This document shows positions 1 through 6,607 of a DNA stretch of 64,000 bases, in pieces. The translations under genes and the position numbers were made by a program. Position 1 is the first letter of the stretch; every line of letters starts with the position of its first letter. This DNA is from Colwellia chukchiensis. GTDB taxonomy: Bacteria > Pseudomonadota > Gammaproteobacteria > Enterobacterales > Alteromonadaceae. The notes beneath the pieces were generated by a model. The model worked only from the letters and a program-made list of their open reading frames with translations, was not told the origin of the DNA and made no database searches. The stretch spans positions 1-64,000 of the forward strand of contig NZ_NBOC01000010.1 of NCBI RefSeq assembly GCF_002104455.1, in the 5' to 3' direction.

Positions 1-61
1 GCTTTACTGCTTCTTCTCTGAACTCATCAGTATATTTTCTAGGTTTTCTTCTTTGGGTCAT
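1..61 (-). CDS. IS3-family transposase OrfA, N-terminal fragment
   Basis: Reading leftward from an ATG at 61-59 gives MTQRRKPRKYTDEFREEAVK and runs off the window edge. The basic start followed by Y-T-D-E-F-R-E-E-A-V is the usual beginning of the OrfA protein of IS3-type elements, a helix-turn-helix protein that is joined to OrfB by programmed frameshifting to make the transposase. Only 20 codons are present, so integrity and subgroup cannot be judged. Confidence 0.75.
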   Translation of the reverse strand, partial: MTQRRKPRKYTDEFREEAVK

Positions 62-115
62 TTTCACACCTTTGTTGCTGGGTTTATTATCCTTCACAAA
101 AGTGTGCGGTTCCAT
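1..115 (-). mobile_element. End of an IS3-family insertion sequence (rest lies outside the window)
   Basis: The first 115 bases read on the minus strand as the left end of an IS3-type element: a non-coding terminal segment (about 62-115) followed by the start of a transposase orfA. The likely outer end is near 111-118, where a helicase reading frame on the plus strand is abruptly cut. Only one end is visible, so neither the terminal inverted repeat nor a target duplication can be confirmed. Confidence 0.7.
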
Positions 116-408
116 TTAATCAGATCAATAGTAGTTATACGACCATTCAGCTCAACTATGATGAAATGATTGAGTCAGGTTTAAAGCTAGGCTATGCAGT
201 GACAGGGCATAAAGCTCAGGGCGCTGGATTTGATCGGGTTATAGCCGTTATAGAAGACTCTCCCCTGTGTACTAAAAATTGGCTATATACCGCTATCACT
301 CGCGCCAAGAAAGATATACGTCTTGCTGAGATGTCTAACGTAGAACAAGTAACCAAGAAGCTTGTTTCTAAAAGAATAACTCAAAGGTTGGTTCCTCTTA
401 TAGCGTAG
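112..408 (+). pseudogene. C-terminal fragment of a UvrD/RecD-like helicase, cut by the IS element
   Basis: An open frame runs from the IS end to a TAG at 406-408. It encodes GYAVTGHKAQGAGFDRV and later LYTAITRAKKDIRL, which match the last helicase motifs (V and VI; UvrD_C_2 fold) of RecD/TraI-type superfamily 1 enzymes. The frame is open across 112-165, before the first ATG at 166, so that ATG is internal rather than a true start. Motifs I to IV are missing and should lie beyond the insertion. The intact protein may have been a RecD-like or relaxase-type helicase. The remnant is presumably non-functional. Confidence 0.75.
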
Positions 409-449
409 AGAATAAAACACCCGATCATCAAATTGTTATCTTGGTCGAA

Positions 450-728
450 CTAATTGCACTTTATCAATTTTTCACCAATGTTAATAACATTATTGATCGC
501 TACGTATGTGCCAGATATGATTGCGGATGTAGGAACCGTAACGATAGCAAAGAACTCATCTTGCCACTCATAAAAAGTAGTAGAGTTATCATTTAAATTT
601 ACTATTTTAAGGTATTTCTGATTAGTTGACATACTACAACTATTTTTGTCTATTTGACTGTTTTCTGGCACTACAACACAGCCACATAAGCAAAATACGC
701 AAATAAACAAACAAGCTAATTTATACAT
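450..728 (-). CDS. Small lipoprotein of unknown function
   Basis: This 92-residue protein starts with a hydrophobic signal of about 16 residues and a lipobox (L-C-G-C), so it should be processed by signal peptidase II and anchored in a membrane. The mature part has two further cysteines (Cys31 and Cys91) and no recognised domain. A hydrophobic stretch near residues 60-80 could be a second membrane contact. It lies in the AT-rich accessory stretch and follows the next two genes on the same strand. Function is unknown. Confidence 0.6.
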   Translation of the reverse strand: MYKLACLFICVFCLCGCVVVPENSQIDKNSCSMSTNQKYLKIVNLNDNSTTFYEWQDEFFAIVTVPTSAIISGTYVAINNVINIGEKLIKCN

Positions 729-815
729 TATAATAATTAAATTTTATAGATCCTATAATTAGCAGTAGGGTACAAATAATCATACCCTACGCTCCCAATT
801 ACGAGTTCAAATATA

Positions 816-1113
816 TTAATTTGGTATCCCGCAAAAATTGCCTGCCGTGTAAAATACACTGGGAGTTATAATTTGTGATTTTGAAAAGTTTCCATCACTT
901 ATAGTAGCTGTTATTTTATATTCCCCTTTACATGATAGAAAAATCATAGTCTCCTTTAAATTGTGTCGAGATACCTACGCCAACATGAGTCGGGGCTTCT
1001 GCTGTCAATCCAGTTGCGGATTTCCCTGTAACACAAGAAGGAGGAACAGAAGCATTAGCTTCAAATCCAATTACACTCACAAAAACAGTTGCTGCAAAAA
1101 TTTGATTAAACAT
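816..1113 (-). pseudogene. Frameshifted gene for a small secreted protein
   Basis: The first frame (ATG at 1113) gives a signal-peptide-like start (MFNQIFAATVFVSVIGFEAN) and runs to TAA at 928-930. In the next frame the sequence continues sensibly as LSCKGEYKITATISDGN and ends in GNFCGIPN at TAA 816-818. Removing one T from the run of five near 942-946 joins the two into one protein of about 98 residues with three cysteines. It begins 13 bp downstream of the barrel-like gene on the same strand, so the two were probably co-transcribed. A sequencing error in the T-run is an alternative explanation. Confidence 0.55.
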
Positions 1114-1126
1114 TTAACTCTCCGTA

Positions 1127-1615
1127 TTAAAAGTTGTAACCAATATTAAAAAAGAACTCATCTAGATCATCATTGCTAGGGCCAATTTGGTATCCTGCCC
1201 CAACCCAAAATCCACTGTTATTAATTTCATTAAAATAGTATGTATAATTAGTTGATATGCCGTATTCAGTATCACCATTTCTCCCTTTACCTATATTTCC
1301 ATAACTAATACCGATTGAATGCTCTAAAGCGGATTTAAAAGGTGCAATCTGATAGCCTAAACCACCACCACAGATATCCACAATGTCACTACTATTAAGA
1401 TATTGGCACCCTAAAGAAACAAAGCCAAAGCTACGTTCACTTTCTAAAGATAAATTCACACCGAATCCACTTGTTAGAGAGCCGTAACCAGCAGAAAAAT
1501 CGAATGGTAAGCTTTCTTTGGCTTTGGCGGAAACTGAGATTGACAAATTAATTGCCAGTAAATAAAAGATATGTCTGTACTTCAAGAATAAGCTCCTTTT
1601 AATTAAATTATCCAT
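1127..1615 (-). CDS. Predicted small outer-membrane beta-barrel protein
   Basis: The 162-residue product has an N-terminal hydrophobic signal (about residues 12-31, ending in S-A-K-A). Alternating glycine/aromatic stretches follow, such as GFWVGAGYQIGPSND, and the protein ends in F-F-F-N-I-G-Y-N-F. A terminal phenylalanine in an amphipathic last strand is the usual signal for BAM-dependent assembly of outer-membrane barrels. Its length would fit an eight-stranded barrel. It is not recognised as a named family. It is followed closely by the frameshifted secreted-protein gene. Confidence 0.6.
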   Translation of the reverse strand: MDNLIKRSLFLKYRHIFYLLAINLSISVSAKAKESLPFDFSAGYGSLTSGFGVNLSLESERSFGFVSLGCQYLNSSDIVDICGGGLGYQIAPFKSALEHSIGISYGNIGKGRNGDTEYGISTNYTYYFNEINNSGFWVGAGYQIGPSNDDLDEFFFNIGYNF

Positions 1616-2197
1616 GATGACATTTTTGTATCATGTTATAAATATTCATGCAACATATTGTTTATGTGAAAAATAAAGAGTGCAGCTCATTAACTTTGTG
1701 ACTGCGTTTACTGCTCTTATTTGAATCTCTGTTAATTACTTCTAGTTACCAAGTAACAATAAAATAAAAAAGCACAAGGAAAGAAATAGAAGCTTGTTAC
1801 GAAGTAACGGGGGTTATATATGCATGAAGATTCAGAATGCGTGTGATCTGTGAAAGAATTTTAAATTTTTTAAATGGCGGAAAGCTATCAAATGGAATGC
1901 TTTAGCGCTTGCTAAACCAATATTTAATGAAGTGTTTTTGTCAACTGTTGCAAGGCAACCGTGCAGCGGCTCGCAGTTTACAAAATAAACTGGATAAATA
2001 TCTTTATTAGCAGCGCTAGGCAAGAAATATACTAGCCCAATTTACCTAGGCACACTGATGCGCAAATAAGTTGTTTGGTAAAACTGACATTGTGTGTTAG
2101 GTTGAAACTGTAAATAGGCCATATATTATCTGATATTGATTGAATATTTTGGATGTTTCATCTTTCATGCCTATTGGTACACTGCATACACAGTAGA
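1616..2197. other. Non-coding stretch of about 580 bp in the accessory region
   Basis: No convincing gene is seen. The stretch is AT-rich at 1616-1840 and holds two near-identical 13-bp palindromes (1745-1757 and 1796-1808) and a long imperfect dyad (2044-2102). A minus-strand frame of 63 codons at 1832-2023 has no ribosome-binding site or recognisable motif and is not annotated. The right part grades into the remains of an MscS-type gene. Confidence 0.5.
1745..1808. promoter_or_regulatory. Pair of 13-bp palindromes, possible operator
   Basis: GTTACCAAGTAAC at 1745-1757 and GTTACGAAGTAAC at 1796-1808 share the dyad GTTAC-N3-GTAAC. Their centres are 51 bp apart, close to five helical turns, which would suit a dimeric regulator bound twice on one face of the DNA. 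They lie 130-190 bp upstream of the barrel-like gene at 1127-1615. The binding protein is unknown. Confidence 0.4.
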
Positions 2198-2350
2198 CAA
2201 TATTTTGCATACTCTAAGGGTCAACTACGAAGCCATTCAAGCGGATATATTTGACCACCTGTACGCCGCGGCCCCCTGTTTGGTTTGCGGGTGTTTCAGC
2301 ACCCGAGCGGTTACGACTGGCAACAGGCCAAGGTTAACGCTGACGCATAA
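2198..2350 (+). pseudogene. Remnant of an MscS-type mechanosensitive channel gene (C-terminal end)
   Basis: Plus-strand codons 2220-2275 read VNYEAIQADIFDHLYAAAP. A second frame from 2273 reads PLFGLRVFQHPSGYDWQQAK and ends at TAA 2348-2350. Together they match the conserved C-terminus of YbdG/MscM-like channels (YE-IQ-DIFDH...FGLR-FQ-PSG-D). One missing C in the run at 2272-2276 explains the shift. A further shift before 2220 may link QYFAYSK (2198-2218). No channel sequence is recognisable upstream, so the gene is both frameshifted and truncated. Its end overlaps the convergent tesB stop by 17 bp. Confidence 0.6.
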
Positions 2351-3191
2351 CCCCTTCTTGCATAGTAGAGGCAACTAAAACCCCCGCTTGGTTAAATATT
2401 TGCCCTCTAACTAAGCCTCTACCGCTGCTGGCCGAAGGGCTGTCAACACAATATAACAACCACTCATCAAGTCGGAAGGGTCGGTGGAACCACATGGAAT
2501 GGTCGATAGTGGCTAATTGAAAGTTAGGATGCCAAAAGCTGACACCATGTGGGTACAACGCCGTTGGCAAAAAAGAGAAGTCCGAACTATAGGCCAACAA
2601 ATAGGTATGAATACGCAAATCGTCGGGCAAACTGCCATTGGCTTTCAGCCACATTTGACACTTAGCGTCGGTTTTTTCCGGCTGCAACCAGTTATAGTGC
2701 TCTACCGGTCTCACTTCAATTGGCTTTTCCGCTAAAAATTTACCCCGGATCGCCTCTGGTATCGCGTCTTGGTGTTGAAAAATAAAATCGGTATAAGAAG
2801 TTAAGCCTTCAGGACCAGGCACTTGCGGCATAGTGTCTTGATGCTCAAAACCTTGCTCGTGTTGTTGAAACGAAGCCGTCATATAAAAAATGGCTTGACC
2901 ATTTTGAATGGCGTTGACGCGCCGGGTTTGAAAGCTGCGGCCATCTCGGATATTTTCAACTTGATAAACCACAGGTTTACTGGCATCACCTGGACGCAAA
3001 AAGTACGAATGTAATGAATGTACGTTGTGGCTTTTTGCGACCGTTTCTTGGGCTGCAGAAAGCGCTTGCCCCATGACTTGGCCACCAAATAGGGTTTTAT
3101 ACCCCAAATCTTGACTGTTACCACGATAAATCCCCTGCTCGATAGCTTCTAAGGTTAATAGTGCGGTAAGTTCGTTTAATACCTGACTCAT
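2334..3191 (-). CDS. tesB: Acyl-CoA thioesterase II
   Basis: TesB hydrolyses medium- and long-chain acyl-CoAs to free fatty acid and CoA in the cytoplasm. The 285-residue protein follows E. coli TesB closely: [45 protein letters not shown] and STMQEGVMR. The catalytic Asp (AYSSDF), Thr (ATIDHS) and Gln (MQEGV) expected from the E. coli enzyme are all present, one set in each half of the double hot-dog fold. ATG 3191 is preferred because it gives the family start (MSQVLNEL) with GAAGAG upstream. A TTG six codons earlier is possible. It overlaps the MscS relic tail to tail. Confidence 0.95.
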   Translation of the reverse strand: MSQVLNELTALLTLEAIEQGIYRGNSQDLGYKTLFGGQVMGQALSAAQETVAKSHNVHSLHSYFLRPGDASKPVVYQVENIRDGRSFQTRRVNAIQNGQAIFYMTASFQQHEQGFEHQDTMPQVPGPEGLTSYTDFIFQHQDAIPEAIRGKFLAEKPIEVRPVEHYNWLQPEKTDAKCQMWLKANGSLPDDLRIHTYLLAYSSDFSFLPTALYPHGVSFWHPNFQLATIDHSMWFHRPFRLDEWLLYCVDSPSASSGRGLVRGQIFNQAGVLVASTMQEGVMRQR

Positions 3192-3574
3192 GCCAATTTC
3201 ACTCTTCAAAAATGATCACATCATGACTTTATTATAACCTGCTATGACCTTAATAATCATGAAAAAAAGCTGAACTTTCTAACACTACATTGCAACTACA
3301 AGCTTGAGCGTGAAAGGCAGTAGCGTTAGTCACAGGTCGCTGTTGTCTTTCTTATGCGGTTTACTTGGCTAACAATGACTATAAGTAAGCGTGAAATAAC
3401 AACCGACAAACATAACTTTTTTATTTTAAGAACAAAGATTTGTTGACTAATTTTTGATAAGATCAAAATAGCTATTAGCTATTGATCTTGAGCAAAAGAT
3501 AGGCTATGTTGCCTTATCAACGCGTACTGTAGGGATTAATGCTACGTATATTACTATTTATGTAAGAGGTTATT
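3192..3574. other. Intergenic region with a 31-bp imperfect dyad
   Basis: This 383-bp gap separates tesB from the divergent small gene at 3575. It contains a dyad at 3459-3489 (arms AAGATCAA and TTGATCTT, with a second inverted repeat AATAGCTA/TAGCTATT inside, offset by two bases). It could be an operator or an RNA hairpin in the leader of the small gene. Nothing else was recognised. Confidence 0.4.
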
Positions 3575-3829
3575 GTGCACGCAGTACTTGAAAGAGAAAC
3601 GTTACTAGAGCGACGTCATTATACGCCAGAGCGTACTAGTCTTTGGGATAAGTTATCTTTAGCACAAAAATTTGCCACTAGCAGCTTAACGCAATTTGGT
3701 TATGATTTAGCTTTTATCCGCGGTAGCAAAGGCGGCAATATTGCTGTTTTACTGTGTGATAACCAAGCGGCTACCATTTCCGATGACGGTGAAATAAACA
3801 CCTCTCCTGACATTAAAATCAGACCTTAA
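3575..3829 (+). CDS. Small conserved-looking protein of unknown function
   Basis: This 84-residue soluble protein begins at GTG 3575 with AAGAGG five bases upstream, a good ribosome-binding site that decides the start. The first 35 residues are charged and helix-prone (LERETLLERRHYTPERTSLW). The rest resembles a small beta domain (YDLAFIRGSKGGNIAVLLCD). No signal peptide, membrane segment or catalytic motif is visible. A strong terminator follows immediately, so it is transcribed alone. Its function is unknown. Confidence 0.65.
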   Translation: MHAVLERETLLERRHYTPERTSLWDKLSLAQKFATSSLTQFGYDLAFIRGSKGGNIAVLLCDNQAATISDDGEINTSPDIKIRP

Positions 3830-3845
3830 GATAGCCATTATTACC

Positions 3846-3875
3846 AAAAAGCCGCTAATACACTAGCGGCTTTTT
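3846..3875. terminator. Bidirectional intrinsic terminator
   Basis: A 12-bp perfect inverted repeat (AAAAAGCCGCTA / TAGCGGCTTTTT) with a six-base loop carries A- and T-runs on its two sides. It can therefore stop transcription of the plus-strand small gene and of the minus-strand gene ending at 3884. Confidence 0.85.
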
Positions 3876-3883
3876 ACTGCCCG

Positions 3884-4363
3884 TTAGTCAGGCTGGTTGG
3901 TGTCAATAAGGAGCTCAATTAGGTTAATAAAGCCATTGATGTCATTACTTCCCCAAGCTTTGATTATCGCGTCATTTGAGCGGGCAATATAATTTGTTAA
4001 GGTTTTATATGAGCCTGCCTGAAAACCTTCATAGACCTGCGCCACTGAGGGCTGAACTTTCCCTTTGTCGCGAATACTGGCATTTATAATCGTTGCATAA
4101 TTATTAAACAAGGGCGCCATTATCTCTAACTCTTGGGCGGGCGTTGTTGAATGCTCGCGCATGGCGACAAACCTTTTTTTCGCCGCGTCTTCATAGCGCT
4201 GCGCAATAACGGCCATAAACTCTATATAATAACTATTTTCTTTTTTGACTCCCTTGAGCTCTCTCTGCTGCAAAATCAATTTGCGTTGCAGCCTTTCTGC
4301 CTGTACAAAAAAATAAATACTAACCGCAACAAAAATTGCGATAACAATTAAAACAAAAATCAT
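3884..4363 (-). CDS. Membrane-anchored protein of unknown function
   Basis: The 159-residue protein starts with one hydrophobic helix (about residues 2-20) and continues with a helical, charged, coiled-coil-prone segment (residues 22-45). A mostly alpha-helical domain follows. This suggests a bitopic inner-membrane protein with its soluble part on the cytoplasmic or periplasmic side; charges after the helix (QAERLQRK) favour the cytoplasm. It lies 30 bp downstream of the TPR/GGDEF-like gene on the same strand and is probably co-transcribed. No family is recognised. Confidence 0.6.
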   Translation of the reverse strand: MIFVLIVIAIFVAVSIYFFVQAERLQRKLILQQRELKGVKKENSYYIEFMAVIAQRYEDAAKKRFVAMREHSTTPAQELEIMAPLFNNYATIINASIRDKGKVQPSVAQVYEGFQAGSYKTLTNYIARSNDAIIKAWGSNDINGFINLIELLIDTNQPD

Positions 4364-4393
4364 GGTTTTGGCTCTTTAGTGATATTCTACAAG

Positions 4394-6226
4394 TTATACA
4401 GGGTCAATGCTTTCACTGATACGAGATAAGAACACATAGGGATCTATATCTTGTACACTAGGTGAATCAATCGACAGACTAATATTAACTGAATAATCAC
4501 CTAAGTTAGCAAAGAATCTTGTTTTTATTGCTTTTTTTATTGCCTCAAACTTTGTTGACACTTGTGTTGTTGTTTGGTGCGGGCAAAGAAAAAGATATTC
4601 ACCATCGCTGATAATACCCGCGTAATCTTCATCATCGAGGTGTTCATTAACAATAGTCGCTAACGCCGCGCTTACATCGGCTAAGGTCTTAGCGTTAAAA
4701 TGAAAGCTTAATTCTTGCCAGTTCGTCACTACGAGGTAGGCAACCACGATATCGTATTGGTACTTGCGGGCGATTTTATATTGCTGTTGATACCAACGCT
4801 TAGTGGCCGCTGGTTGCGCTAGGTAGGTTTTTGAGATTTCCAACTGCTGATAGTTATGACTTCGTTGCTGTTGATGCTGACGTAATCGCCAAAAAATAAT
4901 GCCGACAAATAAACTCGTTAAGGCGACCGATAGCACGGTAATTAGGGTTTGTTGTTGATAATATTTTTCACTATATTCGATGCGTAGCTGGCTTTGCTCC
5001 GCAAGGTTCAATGCTAACTGCTTGGTTTTATCGCGTGTTTTTTTTGCTGCCGTTGCCAAAGATTGTTTGACACTCGCTTTAGGGTAAAAGCTTTGATAAT
5101 GCTTTAAATACTGACTTTGGGTATCAATGGCTTGGGGAAGTTGACCATACAACAAATGATAGTCGGTTAACATCGCATATAGTTCGATTTGATCTGCCGT
5201 TAGCGTTACGTTTTCTGCTAGCAATTGAGCAGAAAGCAAATGCTGCTCTGCCTCACTCTCTTGCGATAAGGCATAAAACACCTTGGCTAAGCTTATTTTC
5301 ACTGACAGCTTATGACTGGTTAAGTTATTTTGCTTAAAAGTAGCATCAGCGCTCAGTAAGTGTGCTTTTGCCTGAGTATACTTTTGTTGCTGATAAAGCA
5401 CCTGCCCTAAGCCTAACTCAGCAAAGGCGGCACGAATATCTAATTGATATTGTTTAGAAAACTGTAGCGACTGCCAAAACGCATTATAAGCATCATCATA
5501 TTGTTGTAATTGGTAATATGCCAATGCCATTAATTGAAAAGTACGAGCCATAGCTGAGGTTTTAGCCAACTCTGAGCGCAGCTTAACAACACGCTTTAGT
5601 AGCTCAATGCTATTTTCATACTCGGCTAAATTAAAATGTGCTTCAGCAATGATTTCTAAAAGGGTTATTTGATCAACGCTGTTTTGGTTTTGATTTAGTA
5701 GTCGTTCAACTTTACTCAACTCAGCGATAGCTAAAGCATAATCCGCACTTAACGCATAAGCTACAACCGAGTAAGCCAAGGCTTGTAAGTGATAATTAAT
5801 ATTTTGTGCTTGCTCTGACAACCAAGCCGCTTGATGGGCTGTGTCTTTTAACGCAATATAATTGCCTTGAGCGTAATAAGCGCGCGCCACTTGCAGCAAC
5901 AAATTTAATTGAAGCTCAACGTTGTTGCTGCCCACTTCATTGCCATACTGAGCAAACTGCAGCGCCGCGGCAGCATTGCCACGGGCGAATGCGATTTCTG
6001 ATAATAAAGCGAAAGCTTTGGCAATGGTATTTTCACTATACAAATGGCGATCGCTCACCACCTGCTGTGCAACATTGAGTACCTCTTGAAATGGTAATGC
6101 GTCTTTATCGTATAAATAATAACTGTCGAGGCGTTGACGATTATTTTGATCATGCGTACTCGAGTGCGCCGCAGCACTGACCTGCAAACAACAACACAAT
6201 AAAAGTTTCAACAGCTGTCTCATCAT
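4394..6226 (-). CDS. TPR-repeat sensor protein with a degenerate GGDEF domain
   Basis: After a signal peptide (residues 1-20) the protein has many tetratricopeptide-like helical pairs (about residues 55-400), for example AEAHFNLAEYENSIELLKRV. One membrane helix lies near residues 430-450, and a cytoplasmic domain of about 150 residues follows. That domain has the outline of a GGDEF domain, but the catalytic loop reads ISDGEYLFLCP in place of GGDEF, so cyclase activity is unlikely. The layout suggests periplasmic TPRs controlling a cytoplasmic pseudo-enzyme. An in-frame TTG at 6235 is an alternative start to ATG 6226. A c-di-GMP riboswitch starts upstream and points away. Confidence 0.7.
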   Translation of the reverse strand: MMRQLLKLLLCCCLQVSAAAHSSTHDQNNRQRLDSYYLYDKDALPFQEVLNVAQQVVSDRHLYSENTIAKAFALLSEIAFARGNAAAALQFAQYGNEVGSNNVELQLNLLLQVARAYYAQGNYIALKDTAHQAAWLSEQAQNINYHLQALAYSVVAYALSADYALAIAELSKVERLLNQNQNSVDQITLLEIIAEAHFNLAEYENSIELLKRVVKLRSELAKTSAMARTFQLMALAYYQLQQYDDAYNAFWQSLQFSKQYQLDIRAAFAELGLGQVLYQQQKYTQAKAHLLSADATFKQNNLTSHKLSVKISLAKVFYALSQESEAEQHLLSAQLLAENVTLTADQIELYAMLTDYHLLYGQLPQAIDTQSQYLKHYQSFYPKASVKQSLATAAKKTRDKTKQLALNLAEQSQLRIEYSEKYYQQQTLITVLSVALTSLFVGIIFWRLRQHQQQRSHNYQQLEISKTYLAQPAATKRWYQQQYKIARKYQYDIVVAYLVVTNWQELSFHFNAKTLADVSAALATIVNEHLDDEDYAGIISDGEYLFLCPHQTTTQVSTKFEAIKKAIKTRFFANLGDYSVNISLSIDSPSVQDIDPYVFLSRISESIDPV

Positions 6227-6377
6227 TAAATACAAACGTCCTTGTTATTATTGCCGGTCGATAAATTAACGACCTTTTATTAATTATCAATTGATTAACA
6301 CCATGTCAATATCTTGACTAACAGTCTTATCCTGCCTTTGCCATATCACAGTTAAAAGGCATGCAAATTAAAAACGG

Positions 6378-6405
6378 TTTACAAATGTCAAACAGTGTCT
6401 ATAAT
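6378..6405 (+). promoter_or_regulatory. Strong sigma-70 promoter of the riboswitch RNA
   Basis: TTTACA at 6378-6383 and TATAAT at 6400-6405 are separated by 16 bp. The -10 box is perfect and the -35 box differs at one base from consensus. Transcription should start near 6412, just upstream of the riboswitch fold. Confidence 0.75.
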
Positions 6406-6424
6406 CGACTCAGAGCTATAGTGG

Positions 6425-6505
6425 CTCTATAAGGGCAAATCCAGTGAAAATTGGAGACGCAAAGTTACCGATCTAAGGGGCAACCTATGATAGCGGAACT
6501 GCCAA
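6425..6505 (+). ncRNA. Cyclic di-GMP-I (GEMM-I) riboswitch without a downstream gene
   Basis: The sequence carries the conserved blocks of GEMM-I in order: GGGCAAATCC, a GAAA-type loop, GGAGACGCAAAG, ACCGATCTAA, then a variable stem, ATAGCGG and the closing TGCC that pairs with the 5' GGCA. These line up block by block with the Vibrio cholerae Vc2 aptamer, so c-di-GMP binding is expected. It lies on the plus strand behind a near-consensus promoter, yet the next gene is antisense. The RNA may act alone, may be antisense to the 3' end of the DUF885 transcript, or may be a relic of a lost gene. Confidence 0.88.
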
Positions 6506-6607
6506 GTTTAAATATAGTGGGGGCTTATTTAAATTAAGCATTTCACTGTCATAATCCCCCGGTATACTTTGCGTGCCTTCCTTTCTTTATTAAATGCGCT
6601 TAAAAAA

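Larger units (their letters stand above)
6236..6607. other. Intergenic region holding an orphan riboswitch
   Basis: This 372-bp gap between two minus-strand genes contains a plus-strand promoter (6378-6405) and a c-di-GMP-I riboswitch (6425-6505). About 100 bp follow with no open frame of useful length. A weak GGGGG/CCCCC stem at about 6518-6557 could end the transcript, but no clear T-run follows. Confidence 0.6.

Noticed and set aside
961-1149. Plus-strand frame opposite the secreted-protein and barrel genes
   Set aside because: Antisense to better-supported genes with signal peptides and no motif of its own.
1832-2023. 63-codon minus-strand frame in the accessory gap
   Set aside because: No ribosome-binding site, signal or recognisable motif, and it sits among palindromes and gene remains.
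2136-2378. 80-codon plus-strand frame read as an intact gene
   Set aside because: Its middle part is the frameshifted MscS tail; the start and end are out-of-frame sequence, and it overlaps tesB.
6504-6607. Small gene controlled by the c-di-GMP riboswitch
   Set aside because: The only ATG frame (about 16 codons) overlaps the 3' end of the DUF885 gene and has no ribosome-binding site.
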